This document shows, in pieces, positions 24,755 through 33,580 of a stretch of DNA of 64,000 bases. Source of the DNA: Alphaproteobacteria bacterium. GTDB taxonomy: Bacteria; Pseudomonadota; Alphaproteobacteria; Reyranellales; Reyranellaceae. A program made the translations under genes and the position numbers. The stretch is from assembly GCA_016870115.1 (NCBI GenBank), contig VGCH01000006.1, forward strand, positions 1 through 64,000, in the 5' to 3' direction. The notes under the pieces were generated by a model. It did no database searches, had not been told where the DNA came from, and saw only the letters and a list, made by a program, of their open reading frames with translations. Position 1 is the first letter of the stretch; each line of letters starts with the position of its first letter.

Positions 24755-26551
24755 TCAGGCCGCGACCAGCGCCTGCGCGCGCGCCAGCGGCACCGGGGCC
24801 TCGTCGAGCAGCAGCTCGCTCGCCTCCCGCTCCCAGGTCGATTCGGACAGTGACAGAGGGTCCTTGGGTGCCAGACGGTGCTCAAGCACCAGCCGCGACA
24901 ACAGCAACCGCCGCGCGTCGCTGCCCTGCGCACCAAGGGTCGCGCCCTCCCATGCCAGTAGCGCCGCCGTCGCGGCGTGATACAGCGCGCCGGCCGCGAC
25001 GCGGCAGCGATCCTCCTTGGCCGGATCGGCTGCCACCGCCTCGACGAACCGTTCGACCCGGTCGAGGGTGGCACCCAGCAGTCCCTTGTACTGACCCGGC
25101 AGAGCGCCCGATGGCTCGTAGCGATCGCGCAGCGCGGCCGACAGCGCCTTGTGGCCGCCGGCGCGCCCGGCGGCACGCTGCACCACATCGAGCGCGTTGA
25201 TGTTGGAGGTGCCTTCCCAAAGCGTGCCGATCTGCGCGTCGCGCACCAGACGCGCGGTCACCCACTCCTCGATGTAGCCCAGCCCGCCGCGCACCTCGAG
25301 GGCGGCCGACGCCACCGGGATGTTGTCACGACAGGCGCGGAACTTGTAGACCGGCGTCAGGATGCGCAGCAGGGTCTCGGCGCTGGCGTCACCCTTGTTG
25401 GCGCGGCCCATCGCTTCGGCCGAGAAGGCGTACATCGACAGCGCCTGCTCGGTCGGCACCATCACCTTCATCAGCTGGCGGCGCAGCAGCGGCCGATCGA
25501 TCACCGGACCGCCGAACGCGGTACGACCGCGGGCGGCGGCCAGCGACTCGTTCAGGCAACGTCGCATCATCGAGGCCGCGCGCACGCCATGGCTCAGCCG
25601 CGAAAGATTGACCTGGTCCATCATGTGCTTGAAGCCGCGACTGACATCGCCGACCTGGTAGGCGAGCGCCCCCTCCATGCGGATCTCGCCCGAGGCCATC
25701 GAGCGCGTGCCGAGCTTGTCCTTCAGCCGCACAATCCGATAGGCGTTGCGCCAACCATCCTCCAGCCGGCGCGGCATCGCGAAGAGGCCGAGCCCCGCCG
25801 TGCCCGGTCGCGCGCCGCGCGGGCGTGCCAGCAGAACGGCGACATCGGCGTCGGCGTGGCTGCAGAACCACTTCTGGCCATGCAGGCGCCAGCGCTCGAC
25901 ACCGTCAGGCCCCATACCCAGGGGCTCCGCCTCGGTCTCGATCGCGCCGACATCGGAGCCCGCCGCCTTTTCGGTCATGAATTGCGTGCCCTTCAGCATC
26001 ACCGCCGGGTCCTGGCTCAGCAACCGGTCGAGCAGCAGGCGCTTCAGCGCCTCGGAGCCGTAGCGATTGATGGTGAAGTTCGACGTGTCGGAGACCGACA
26101 CCGGACACATCAGGCCGAACTCCGCCTGCACGAAGAGATAGGTGATGCCGTACTTGACCAGCGGATGGGCGGGTTCGGCCATGCCCAGCACACCGGCGCG
26201 GTGGCTCATGGCGTGCATGCCGAACTCCTCGAACGCGATCTTCTCCATCTCGCGATAGGCGGGATGGTACTCGATCCAGTCCTCGTCGCGGCCGAAGCGG
26301 TCGCGGGCGTGCAACACCGGCGGGTGGCGATCGGCGGTGCGCGCGAGCTCGTCCAGCCGGTTGCCGGCAAGATCGCCCAGCCGGTCGAAATGCGGCTCCA
26401 TCGCCGCGCGCAGCCCCGGCTCCATGTAGAGACCCAGCAGATCGCGGAACTGCCGATCGACCCGGTAGAAGTTCACGCCCGAGGCGTCGGGGGCCACATG
26501 ATGCGCGCCATGGGCGACGCGCGGTTCGGCGGCAGGGGGGCTGTCGGGCAT
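24755..26551 (-). CDS. Acyl-CoA dehydrogenase family protein
   Basis: A 598-residue flavoprotein of the acyl-CoA dehydrogenase superfamily. It is longer than classic members and similar in size to AidB/long fused types. The FAD/substrate segments MTEKAAGSDVGAIET and WRLHGQKWFCSHADAD, the LEVRGGLGYIEEW region and WEGTSNINALDVVQRA are typical, and an extra C-terminal helical region extends past residue 470. It should oxidise an acyl-CoA and pass electrons to ETF. It is the second gene of a sirtuin-ACAD-glycosylase-DUF1254 string with gaps of 13 and 14 bases and then an overlap. Confidence 0.9.
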   Translation of the reverse strand: MPDSPPAAEPRVAHGAHHVAPDASGVNFYRVDRQFRDLLGLYMEPGLRAAMEPHFDRLGDLAGNRLDELARTADRHPPVLHARDRFGRDEDWIEYHPAYREMEKIAFEEFGMHAMSHRAGVLGMAEPAHPLVKYGITYLFVQAEFGLMCPVSVSDTSNFTINRYGSEALKRLLLDRLLSQDPAVMLKGTQFMTEKAAGSDVGAIETEAEPLGMGPDGVERWRLHGQKWFCSHADADVAVLLARPRGARPGTAGLGLFAMPRRLEDGWRNAYRIVRLKDKLGTRSMASGEIRMEGALAYQVGDVSRGFKHMMDQVNLSRLSHGVRAASMMRRCLNESLAAARGRTAFGGPVIDRPLLRRQLMKVMVPTEQALSMYAFSAEAMGRANKGDASAETLLRILTPVYKFRACRDNIPVASAALEVRGGLGYIEEWVTARLVRDAQIGTLWEGTSNINALDVVQRAAGRAGGHKALSAALRDRYEPSGALPGQYKGLLGATLDRVERFVEAVAADPAKEDRCRVAAGALYHAATAALLAWEGATLGAQGSDARRLLLSRLVLEHRLAPKDPLSLSESTWEREASELLLDEAPVPLARAQALVAA

Positions 26552-26564
26552 GGCGGATTCTCGT

Positions 26565-27314
26565 TCAAGCAGCGGTGGAAAGCAGGCGTTCGACGAAGGC
26601 CGGCACGATCTCCGTGGCGGGACCATAGATCGTCTCGCCGAAGAGGCTGTGTCCATCGGAGGGTTCGAGATTGAGCTCGATCGTGCGGGCGGAGGGGCGG
26701 CGACGGCGCACGATCTGGATGAAGCCCGCCGCCGGATAGACGGTGCCGGACGTTCCGATCGACACGAAGAGATCGCAGCGCTCCAACGCCGCCGTGATCT
26801 CGTCCATGTAAAGCGGCATCTCGCCAAACCAGACGATGTGCGGCCGCAGCTCGCCGATGGCGCCGCAGTCGGCGCAGCGCGAATGGGTGAACAGGTCGGC
26901 ATCGGACTCGCGGACCGTGCCGCACGCCATGCAGCGCACCAGCCCGCCGCGACCGTGCATGTGCATCACCCGGCTGGCGCCGCCCGCCTCATGCAGGAGA
27001 TCGATGTTCTGGGTCACGAGCGCGACCTCGCCCGGCCATTCGCGCTGCAGCCGGCCGAGCGCGTGGTGTGCCGCGTTGGGCACGATGTTGGCGGAGCGGA
27101 AGGCTGCGCGACGCTCGTTGGAGAAATCGAGCACGGTCTTCTTGTCGCGATGCCACCGCTCGATGGTGGCGACATCCTCGACATTCACTTTCGACCACAG
27201 CCCGTCGGCGTCGCGGAACGTGTCGATTCCGCTTTCCTTGGAAATGCCCGCGCCGGTCAGCACCACGATGGTGCCGCCGCGCCTCAAGCCGTTCGCCTCG
27301 TCGCCGGTCCGCAT
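26565..27314 (-). CDS. cobB: NAD-dependent protein deacylase (sirtuin)
   Basis: A 249-residue Sir2-family enzyme that removes acyl groups from lysines using NAD. The motifs GAGISKESGI (21-30), TQNIDLLH (101-108), catalytic His120 (MHG) and zinc cysteines 128, 131, 147 and 150 are present. The E. coli CobB segment FYNARR, whose Tyr and Arg favour succinyl-lysine, reads FSNERR here, so Tyr is replaced by Ser66. Its pairing with an acyl-CoA dehydrogenase gene 13 bases downstream fits acyl-CoA-linked control, which is inference. Confidence 0.9.
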   Translation of the reverse strand: MRTGDEANGLRRGGTIVVLTGAGISKESGIDTFRDADGLWSKVNVEDVATIERWHRDKKTVLDFSNERRAAFRSANIVPNAAHHALGRLQREWPGEVALVTQNIDLLHEAGGASRVMHMHGRGGLVRCMACGTVRESDADLFTHSRCADCGAIGELRPHIVWFGEMPLYMDEITAALERCDLFVSIGTSGTVYPAAGFIQIVRRRRPSARTIELNLEPSDGHSLFGETIYGPATEIVPAFVERLLSTAA

Positions 27315-27361
27315 GGGCTCAATCTACCGTCGTGCTAGGGTGGGGCAACTGCGAGGTCGTC

Positions 27362-27832
27362 ATGGCTGCCACCGCGCCCGTCGGGGTGCTGTTCATCTGC
27401 ACCGGAAACACCTGCCGCTCGCCGACGGCCGAGGGCGTCTTCGCCACGCTCGCCGCACGGGCGGGCCGCGCCGGCGACTTCGCGATCGACTCAGCGGGGA
27501 CGGGGGTGCGGACAACCGGCGAGCCGCCCTCGCCGCGGGCCATCGCCGCCGCCCGCCGTCGCGGCTACGACCTCTCGGGTCTGCGCGCCCGCCCGCTCGC
27601 GCACGACGATGTCGCGCGCTTCACCCATGTGCTGGCGATGGATCGCGGCCATCTGCGCCTGTTGCGCGAGCAGGCGCCGCCCACCCTGATCGATCGGCCT
27701 CGCCTGTTTCTCACCGGCGCCGGCCTGGCCAACGACGAGGTTGCCGATCCCTGGGGCGGCGGCGAGGCCGACTACGAACGCTCGCTCGACCAGATCGAGG
27801 CGGGATGCCGCGCGTTGCTGGCGCGGGTTTGA
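27362..27832 (+). CDS. Low-molecular-weight protein tyrosine phosphatase/arsenate reductase-fold
   Basis: A 156-residue protein with the phosphate-binding loop CTGNTCRS at 13-20 (nucleophile Cys13, Arg19) near the N terminus. Asp129 in VADPWGG is the general acid. A GDFAIDSAGT strand and a C-terminal helix complete the fold. Presence of the DPWGG motif favours the tyrosine phosphatase rather than the arsenate reductase branch. The ATG at 27362 is chosen because the long upstream frame is the antisense of the sirtuin gene. It stands alone, divergent from the sirtuin gene. Confidence 0.88.
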   Translation: MAATAPVGVLFICTGNTCRSPTAEGVFATLAARAGRAGDFAIDSAGTGVRTTGEPPSPRAIAAARRRGYDLSGLRARPLAHDDVARFTHVLAMDRGHLRLLREQAPPTLIDRPRLFLTGAGLANDEVADPWGGGEADYERSLDQIEAGCRALLARV

Positions 27833-28071
27833 AAATCGCGGCACGTACTACCAAGCCGTCTTCCGCGGCACTCGTCGCCTGCCCGCTGTCCCAGAGCGTG
27901 CGGTGTTCCGAGTCTGAGCTTCGTCGAGCCGGCGGCATGTGCTAGCCGGGGTCCGCTGTCCGCGGCGTCTCCGGGCGCTTCATGCTGCTCTACATCCGGC
28001 GCTGTATGGATGAGAACGGACGCAGGGTCGCCGGTGCGACGATCCCCAGCGCGCGCCCGCGCGCCGGCCAC

Positions 28072-28356
28072 TCAGTCGCCGCGCGCGAGCTGGCGCAGCT
28101 CGTCGAGCGGTGACGGGAGCCCCGCGCTGCAGATCCTGATGTTGGCCGCGGTGGGACAGGAGGCGGTGCCGCCGATCTTGCATTTGGCGGCCTGGCACTT
28201 CTTGCGGTTCTCCTGCGTGTCGCTGCCGCGATAGCGGCAGTACTGTCCGCAGTCGCTGCCCTGGGTGCAGATGTAGCAGCCATCGGCGCGCGCCGGCGTC
28301 GCCGCGAACAGGGCCGCGCCCAGCACCGCCGCCAGGACCAGAAGGAACTTCCTCAT
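28072..28356 (-). CDS. Small Cys-rich secreted protein of unknown function
   Basis: A 94-residue protein with a signal peptide ([24 protein letters not shown]). The mature part of about 70 residues holds eight cysteines in the pattern CYIC, C, C, C, C, C, C, the first being DGCYICTQGSDCGQYC. Such density suggests disulfides in the periplasm or a metal site. Its ATG overlaps the queG stop (ATGA), so it may be translated from the queuosine gene transcript. I do not recognise a function. Confidence 0.7.
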   Translation of the reverse strand: MRKFLLVLAAVLGAALFAATPARADGCYICTQGSDCGQYCRYRGSDTQENRKKCQAAKCKIGGTASCPTAANIRICSAGLPSPLDELRQLARGD

Positions 28357-29543
28357 GCCGCCTCCTCTTCGGCGGACGCCCGCCATTCTTCGCACACCGC
28401 GTAGTCAGTCTCCGACGCCAACCGCGCGCTCCGCAAGGCCTTGCATCGCGCGGGCGCCAGTCGCGACAGGCTCCAGATTGCGGCGGCGCGCACCAGCGGG
28501 GCGTCGTCGTCGATCAGCGCCTCCACCGCCGCGATGGTGGCATCCCCGCGCGGCGCGTTGCCGAGGGCATACGCGACGTTGCGCAGAAAGCGGTCGCGGC
28601 CGATGCGTTTGACGGCGGTGCCCGCGAAGCGTTTCCGGAAGCCCGCCTCGTCGAGGCGCGCGAGATCGGCGAGCGCGGGTCCGTCGAGGGCCGGTCGCGC
28701 ATGCAACGCCGTCTCGCGCGCGGCCTCGGCGAACTTGTTCCAGGGACAAACCGCAAGACAGACATCGCAGCCATAGATGCGATTGCCGAGCAGCGGTCGC
28801 AGCTCGCGTGCGATGGCGCCCTCATGCTCGATCGTGAGGTAGGAGATGCATCGGCGCGCATCGAGTCGGTACGGCGCCGGAAAGGCCGCGGTCGGGCACG
28901 CGTCGAGACAGGCGCGGCATTGGCCGCAGCGGTCCGTCTCCGGTTCGTCGGCGGGCAGGTCGGCTGAGATCAGAAGTTCGCCAAGGAACAGCCATGAGCC
29001 GTGGCCGCGCGACACCAGGTTGGTGTGCTTGCCCTGCCAGCCGAGGCCCGCGCGCTGGGCCAGCGGCTTTTCCATCAGCGGCGCGGTATCGACGAACACT
29101 TTCAGGTCGCGCCGATAGCTGTCCCAGATGAAGCGGCCCAGCGCCTTGAGCCGCGTCTTCAGCACGTCGTGATAGTCGCGACCACGGGCGTAGACGGAAA
29201 TGTCGCCGTGGGTCGCGGGCGGCGCGGCGGCGAGCGGGTCCGTCGCCGGCGCATAGCTCAGACCCACGGAAACGACGGTGCGGGCCTCGCGCCAGAGTCG
29301 GGTGGGGTCGGTGCGTGCCTCGGTGCGATCACCGAGCCATCCCATGTCGCCGTGGTGGCCGGCCGCGAGAAAATCCGCGAGTGCCGCGCGGCGACGCTCG
29401 ATCTCGCGGGCATCGTCGGTGGCCGGGGCGAAGCCCACCGCATCGAAGCCGAGTGCCAGCGCGCGGTCGCGGATCGCGGCCTTCAGCTCGGCCGGGCTCG
29501 CCCGTTTGGGCGGCCGCACCGGCACGGGCGGAAGGCGGCTCAT
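28353..29543 (-). CDS. queG: Epoxyqueuosine reductase
   Basis: A 396-residue cobalamin- and Fe-S-dependent enzyme of the last step in queuosine tRNA modification. Two 4Fe-4S binding clusters are seen: [11 protein letters not shown] with CP at 206-217, and CDVCLAVCP at 259-267, plus Cys232. The N-terminal cobalamin domain includes [10 protein letters not shown]-like [14 protein letters not shown] and [25 protein letters not shown]. The C-terminal 100 residues form a HEAT/PBS-type repeat ([17 protein letters not shown]). It overlaps queF by ATGA, so the two queuosine genes are coupled. The start at 29543 is fixed by that overlap. Confidence 0.94.
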   Translation of the reverse strand: MSRLPPVPVRPPKRASPAELKAAIRDRALALGFDAVGFAPATDDAREIERRRAALADFLAAGHHGDMGWLGDRTEARTDPTRLWREARTVVSVGLSYAPATDPLAAAPPATHGDISVYARGRDYHDVLKTRLKALGRFIWDSYRRDLKVFVDTAPLMEKPLAQRAGLGWQGKHTNLVSRGHGSWLFLGELLISADLPADEPETDRCGQCRACLDACPTAAFPAPYRLDARRCISYLTIEHEGAIARELRPLLGNRIYGCDVCLAVCPWNKFAEAARETALHARPALDGPALADLARLDEAGFRKRFAGTAVKRIGRDRFLRNVAYALGNAPRGDATIAAVEALIDDDAPLVRAAAIWSLSRLAPARCKALRSARLASETDYAVCEEWRASAEEEAA

Positions 29544-30001
29544 CCCCGGCCGCGATAGGGCGGCACACCCGGATCGGGCAGCCACAGGTCTTTGGGCGGC
29601 GCGCCGGACTGCCAGAACACGTCGATCGGCATGCCGCCGCGCGGATACCAATAGCCGCCGATGCGCAGCCACCGTGGCGCCATTGCGCTCACCAGCCGCT
29701 TGCCGATGCCGACCGTGCACTCCTCATGGAAGGCGCCATGGTTGCGGAAGCTTCCGAGATAGAGCTTCAGCGATTTGCTCTCCACGAGCTTGGCGCGCGG
29801 CACATAGTCGATCACCAGATGGGCGAAGTCGGGTTGGCCGGTCATCGGGCAGAGCGAGGTGAATTCCGGCTGCACGAAGCGCACGAGGTAGCACGTGCCC
29901 GGGTGCGGATTGGGCACGGTTTCGAGCTTCGCCTGTTCCGGCGAGGCGGGTTGCGCGGTCTTCTTGCCAAGCTGGGTGAGGTGGTCGTAGCGGCGTGCCA
30001 T
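29540..30001 (-). CDS. queF: NADPH-dependent 7-cyano-7-deazaguanine reductase
   Basis: A 153-residue short-form QueF that reduces preQ0 to preQ1 in queuosine synthesis. Catalytic Cys51 sits in [13 protein letters not shown] with Asp58. The QueF signature [17 protein letters not shown] spans 73-89 and is followed by HEE at 92-94. It is first in the queF-queG unit and divergent from the ferredoxin reductase gene, leaving 42 bases for both promoters. No preQ1 riboswitch is evident in that gap. Confidence 0.95.
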   Translation of the reverse strand: MARRYDHLTQLGKKTAQPASPEQAKLETVPNPHPGTCYLVRFVQPEFTSLCPMTGQPDFAHLVIDYVPRAKLVESKSLKLYLGSFRNHGAFHEECTVGIGKRLVSAMAPRWLRIGGYWYPRGGMPIDVFWQSGAPPKDLWLPDPGVPPYRGRG

Positions 30002-30043
30002 GGGGGTCTTCCTTCGGGGTCATCCTATGCTATTCGCGGGGCG

Positions 30044-31252
30044 ATGACTCATCGCATCGCCATCGTCGGGGCCGGGCCGTCGGGTTTCTACGCCGCCGAC
30101 GGGCTGCTGCGGCTCCGTCCCGACCTCGCGATCGACCTGATCGACCGTCTGCCAACTCCGCTCGGCCTGGTGCGGGCCGGGGTCGCCCCCGACCATCAGG
30201 GCACCAAGGCCGTGGCGCGGCAGTTCGACCGGATGCTCGACAAACCGGGACTATGTTTCACGGGAAACATCGAGATCGGCCGGGACCTGGCTTGGGAGGC
30301 GCTGCGCGCGGCCTATGACGCGGTGATCGTGGCCACCGGCATGACGCGGGATCGTGCGCTGGGAGTGCCCGGAGAGGCGCTGCCGGGCGTGCTGGGGTCC
30401 TTTCGGTTCGTCGGTTGGGTTAACGGGCATCCCGACCATGCCGGGCCGCCCATAGATCTCTCCCGGGTTCGGCGCGTGGCGGTGATCGGCAATGGCAACG
30501 TCGCGATCGATGTCGCGCGGCTTCTCGCGAAGACGCCGGAGGAGCGGGCGAAGTCCGACATTTCCCCGACCGCCGAGGCCGCTCTCGCCGCGGTACCGAT
30601 CGAGGAGATCGCGATCCTGGGGCGGCGCGGGCCGGTCGATGCCTCTTTCACCAACAACGAACTGGCCGAGCTGGGCCGCCTGCAGCGCGCGGTCGCGCTG
30701 GTCGCGGGCGATGGCCTCGAGGCCGAGCCGCCGGCGAGCGATCCGACACCCGAGAGACTGCGCAAGTCGAAGAACCTGGAACTGTTGCGCGGCTTCGCGG
30801 CCAATGCCTCGGGCACGAAGCCGGTGGCGCTGCGGTTCCTGTTCAACGCCGGCCCGCTCGGATTCGCGGGAACGGATCGCGTCGAGGCGGTGGAACTCGC
30901 GACCGGGCGCCTGCCTGTCGACCTTGTGGTGACCTGCATCGGCTACAGCGGCGAGCCGATGCCGCAAGGCGAGGGGGTCTTCGCGGTCGGCTGGGCGCGG
31001 CGCGGGCCGTCGGGCACGATCCCGACCAATCGAGCCGACAGTCATGCGGTCGCCGCGTCGGTCATTGAGTGGCTGAAGGATCGCGCGCCCAAGAGCGGCG
31101 TGACGCCGCCCGACGGACTGGCGGCGCAGCGCGTCGACACCGCCGGCTGGCGGCGCATCGATGCCGCTGAAACCGCGGCCGGAGCGGCAGTCGACCGACC
31201 GCGGGTCAAGCTCGCTACGTGGGACGCGCTGCGGTCCGTCAGTCGAGCCTGA
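30044..31252 (+). CDS. Ferredoxin/adrenodoxin-NADP reductase (FprA-type)
   Basis: A 402-residue FAD flavoprotein. The FAD-binding motif GAGPSGFYAADGLL lies near the N terminus. The GLVRAGVAPDHQGTK signature is typical of adrenodoxin reductase/FprA enzymes. A central NADP motif reads VIGNGNVAIDVARLL and a C-terminal GWARRGPSGTIPTNRADS segment contacts FAD. It would pass electrons between NADPH and a ferredoxin, for example to support a monooxygenase or Fe-S assembly. The last 14 bases overlap the convergent MBL gene. Confidence 0.9.
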   Translation: MTHRIAIVGAGPSGFYAADGLLRLRPDLAIDLIDRLPTPLGLVRAGVAPDHQGTKAVARQFDRMLDKPGLCFTGNIEIGRDLAWEALRAAYDAVIVATGMTRDRALGVPGEALPGVLGSFRFVGWVNGHPDHAGPPIDLSRVRRVAVIGNGNVAIDVARLLAKTPEERAKSDISPTAEAALAAVPIEEIAILGRRGPVDASFTNNELAELGRLQRAVALVAGDGLEAEPPASDPTPERLRKSKNLELLRGFAANASGTKPVALRFLFNAGPLGFAGTDRVEAVELATGRLPVDLVVTCIGYSGEPMPQGEGVFAVGWARRGPSGTIPTNRADSHAVAASVIEWLKDRAPKSGVTPPDGLAAQRVDTAGWRRIDAAETAAGAAVDRPRVKLATWDALRSVSRA

Positions 31253-32054
31253 CGCACGTGCCTTCGAGACCCGGCCGCGAGGCCGGGTAGCGCGTCGTTA
31301 CCCGCGCGTCGTGGCCGGGCACGATCATGTCGACGCGTCCTTCCGCCAGCGCCTTGAGCCTGTCGTATCCCGCCAGCATGTCGGCGACCGAGTAGACGAT
31401 CGCGAACAGCTTGTCGTTCTCGATGCCCCAGAAATAGTGGCTCGCGTCCGAGGCGAGCACGAGCCAGCCATTGCGAGTCATGATCCGCACCGACTGGATG
31501 CCCATGGTGTGGCCGCCGATCAGATGCACCGAGAGTCCGGGCGCGATCACCTCGTCGCCGTCGTGGAAGACCAGGCGGCCGCCATAGAGCGCGCGCACCA
31601 TGCCGACGATGTCCTCGCACTCGTAGGCATGGCGGAACGGCGCCTTGCACATGTGCCGGCCGGTGGCGAATTGCATCTCCTTGTCCTGGAGATGGAAGCG
31701 CGCCTTGGGGAAGCGATCCCAGTTGCCGATATGGTCGTAGTGCAGGTGGGTCACGATCACGTCCTCGACCTCTCGGGCGTCGACGTCGAGGTCGGCCAGC
31801 ATGTCGGCAGGATTGCGCACGACGTCGCGGCCGCGACTCTTGCCGACCTGGGTGTTGAAGCCGGTGTCGATCACGATCGGCTTGCCCCCGACCACACGAT
31901 CGCCGCGCTCGTCGAGCGGGATCGCCACCCAGACGAAATAGTCCATGGGAAAATCGGCATCGTGGGGGTCCGGCGCGATCTGCACCTCGTAGGCCTTGCG
32001 GGGCAGGTGAGCGTACTTCACCGCGTGAACTTCGTAGTGGGGCGTCGAGCGCAT
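31239..32054 (-). CDS. Metallo-beta-lactamase-fold hydrolase (lactonase-like)
   Basis: A 271-residue protein with the dinuclear metal motif HLHYDH at 103-108, later metal ligands in GGHTMG and ASDASHY, and PGHD near the C terminus. The pattern resembles the AttM/AiiB N-acyl homoserine lactonase group, but substrate choice in this fold cannot be read from sequence. It has no signal peptide, so it is cytoplasmic. It overlaps the convergent reductase gene tail to tail. Confidence 0.88.
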   Translation of the reverse strand: MRSTPHYEVHAVKYAHLPRKAYEVQIAPDPHDADFPMDYFVWVAIPLDERGDRVVGGKPIVIDTGFNTQVGKSRGRDVVRNPADMLADLDVDAREVEDVIVTHLHYDHIGNWDRFPKARFHLQDKEMQFATGRHMCKAPFRHAYECEDIVGMVRALYGGRLVFHDGDEVIAPGLSVHLIGGHTMGIQSVRIMTRNGWLVLASDASHYFWGIENDKLFAIVYSVADMLAGYDRLKALAEGRVDMIVPGHDARVTTRYPASRPGLEGTCVRLD

Positions 32055-32140
32055 CCGGCGTTCCTCTGTTTGCTTGCCGCGAGGGTAGCCCGCTCGGGCA
32101 CTACCGCGCCACCGCGCTCGCGTCCGTGCTACAGCGGGGC

Positions 32141-32758
32141 ATGACCCAGGATGCCCGCCGCCACGCGCCCGCCGCCGCCCGCAACCGCGATCCGATCCTC
32201 GAGGTGTTGCGAGAGGCCCTGCCGCCTCGTGGGTTGATGCTGGAAATCGCCTGCGGCTCGGGGGAGCACGCTTTGCACTTCGCCCGCCATCTGCCGCATC
32301 TCGACTGGCAGCCGAGCGATCCCGATCCCGGCGCGGTCGCGAGTGCGGCGGCTTGGCGCGAGGCCGAGGGCAGCCCCAACCTGCGCGCGCCGCTCCGGCT
32401 CGATGTCCGCGAGACGCCCTGGCCGATCGATCGCGCCGATGCGGTGTTCTGCGCGAACATGATCCATATCGCGCCCTGGGCGGCCGCCGAGGCGCTGGTC
32501 GCGGGTGCGGCGCGGCTGCTGCCCGAAGGCGCCAATCTCGTGCTCTACGGTCCGTTCCACCGGCACGGAGCGCCCACCGCCCCCAGCAACGCCGCCTTCG
32601 ATGCCGATCTGCAGCGTCGCGATCCTGCCTGGGGAATTCGCGATCTAGAGGGCGAGGTGGCGCCCTTGCTCGCGCGCATGGGTTTCGGCCCGCCCGCGAT
32701 CCATCCGATGCCCGCGAACAATCTGACTGTGGTGGCGCGGCGCCTCAGCGGCCGGTGA
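32141..32758 (+). CDS. DUF938 family SAM-dependent methyltransferase-like protein
   Basis: A 205-residue class I methyltransferase-fold protein. The SAM-binding motif LEIACGSGEHA lies near 34-44. The DUF938 pattern continues with HLPHLDWQPSDPDP, CANMIHIAPW and LYGPFHRHG. The ATG at 32141 is preferred over an upstream start giving five more residues. Function in bacteria is unknown. Its 3' end overlaps the convergent crotonase gene by 14 bases. Confidence 0.87.
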   Translation: MTQDARRHAPAAARNRDPILEVLREALPPRGLMLEIACGSGEHALHFARHLPHLDWQPSDPDPGAVASAAAWREAEGSPNLRAPLRLDVRETPWPIDRADAVFCANMIHIAPWAAAEALVAGAARLLPEGANLVLYGPFHRHGAPTAPSNAAFDADLQRRDPAWGIRDLEGEVAPLLARMGFGPPAIHPMPANNLTVVARRLSGR

Positions 32759-33566
32759 AGACCGGCTTTCGCTTCTCGACGAAGGCGCGGACGGCCTCGT
32801 GGTGGTCGGCGGTGCCGCGCGCGCGCGCCAGCCGCTCGGCCTCCCGGTCGATCGCGGTCCGGTAGTCGATATCGAGCGCCTCGTCGAGATTGTCCTTGAT
32901 GAGGCCCACCGCCACGCGCGGACCGGCGGCAAGCTCGGCTGCCCACTTGAAGGAAGCGTCCGCCAATGCCGCATCGTCCACGACGCGATGGAATAGGCCC
33001 AGCCGCTCGGCCCGTTCGGCATCGACGCGCTCCGAGGTGAGCATCAATTCGCGGGCCCGCGCCGGACCGGCGGCGCGAGTCATCAGCCAGGCGATGCCGT
33101 AGTCGCCGCTCAACCCGATCTTTGCATAGCCCGTACTGGCGAAGGCCGAGCGGGCGGCGATACGCAGGTCGCAGGCCAGCGCCAGCGCAAGCCCCGCACC
33201 GGCTGCCGCGCCGGGTAGGGCCGCTATGGTGGGCTTGCGGACCTGCGCAAGCGCCCCGGTCAGCCCTTGGTGGCGCGCCCGCATCTCGGCGATCACCCTG
33301 TCGATCGGGGCGTCGGCGTTCTTGCGATTGGCGCCCATGTTCTTGACGTCGCCGCCGGAACAGAACGCCGAGCCCGCGCCCGTGATCAGGATCGCCCCGA
33401 CCGCGGGATCAAGCGCACGCTCGGCGATTTGGCGGCGCAGCGCCCCCGACATCTCGTCGGACAGCGCATTGCGCGCATCAGGACGGTTCAGCGTCAGCAC
33501 GGCGACCCCGCCGCGAACGACCGCGGTGAGTTGCGCGGTGCCGGTATCGATCGTCGTGTCGGCCAT
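32745..33566 (-). CDS. Enoyl-CoA hydratase/isomerase family protein
   Basis: A 273-residue crotonase. The oxyanion segment is AFCSGGDVK (67-75) and the second is GAAAGAGLALALACDLRIA (119-137). The usual first catalytic Glu is replaced by Ala/Leu, while Asp155 in KIGLSGDYGIAW lies where isomerase-type members such as PaaG carry an acidic residue. It may therefore be an isomerase. It follows the Baeyer-Villiger-type monooxygenase by 14 bases, with GGAGGAGA before the ATG, so the two probably share a degradation pathway. Confidence 0.87.
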   Translation of the reverse strand: MADTTIDTGTAQLTAVVRGGVAVLTLNRPDARNALSDEMSGALRRQIAERALDPAVGAILITGAGSAFCSGGDVKNMGANRKNADAPIDRVIAEMRARHQGLTGALAQVRKPTIAALPGAAAGAGLALALACDLRIAARSAFASTGYAKIGLSGDYGIAWLMTRAAGPARARELMLTSERVDAERAERLGLFHRVVDDAALADASFKWAAELAAGPRVAVGLIKDNLDEALDIDYRTAIDREAERLARARGTADHHEAVRAFVEKRKPVFTGR

Positions 33567-33580
33567 GGATTCTCCTCCGG

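Noticed and set aside
27833-28071. Gap of 239 bases after the phosphatase gene, with a 99-codon minus frame running into it
   Set aside because: The frame is antisense to the phosphatase for part of its length and its composition is not protein-like. No promoter, RNA or repeat could be supported.
30002-30043. Possible preQ1 riboswitch upstream of queF
   Set aside because: Only 42 bases separate queF from the divergent gene and no C-rich loop plus A-rich tail arrangement is visible.
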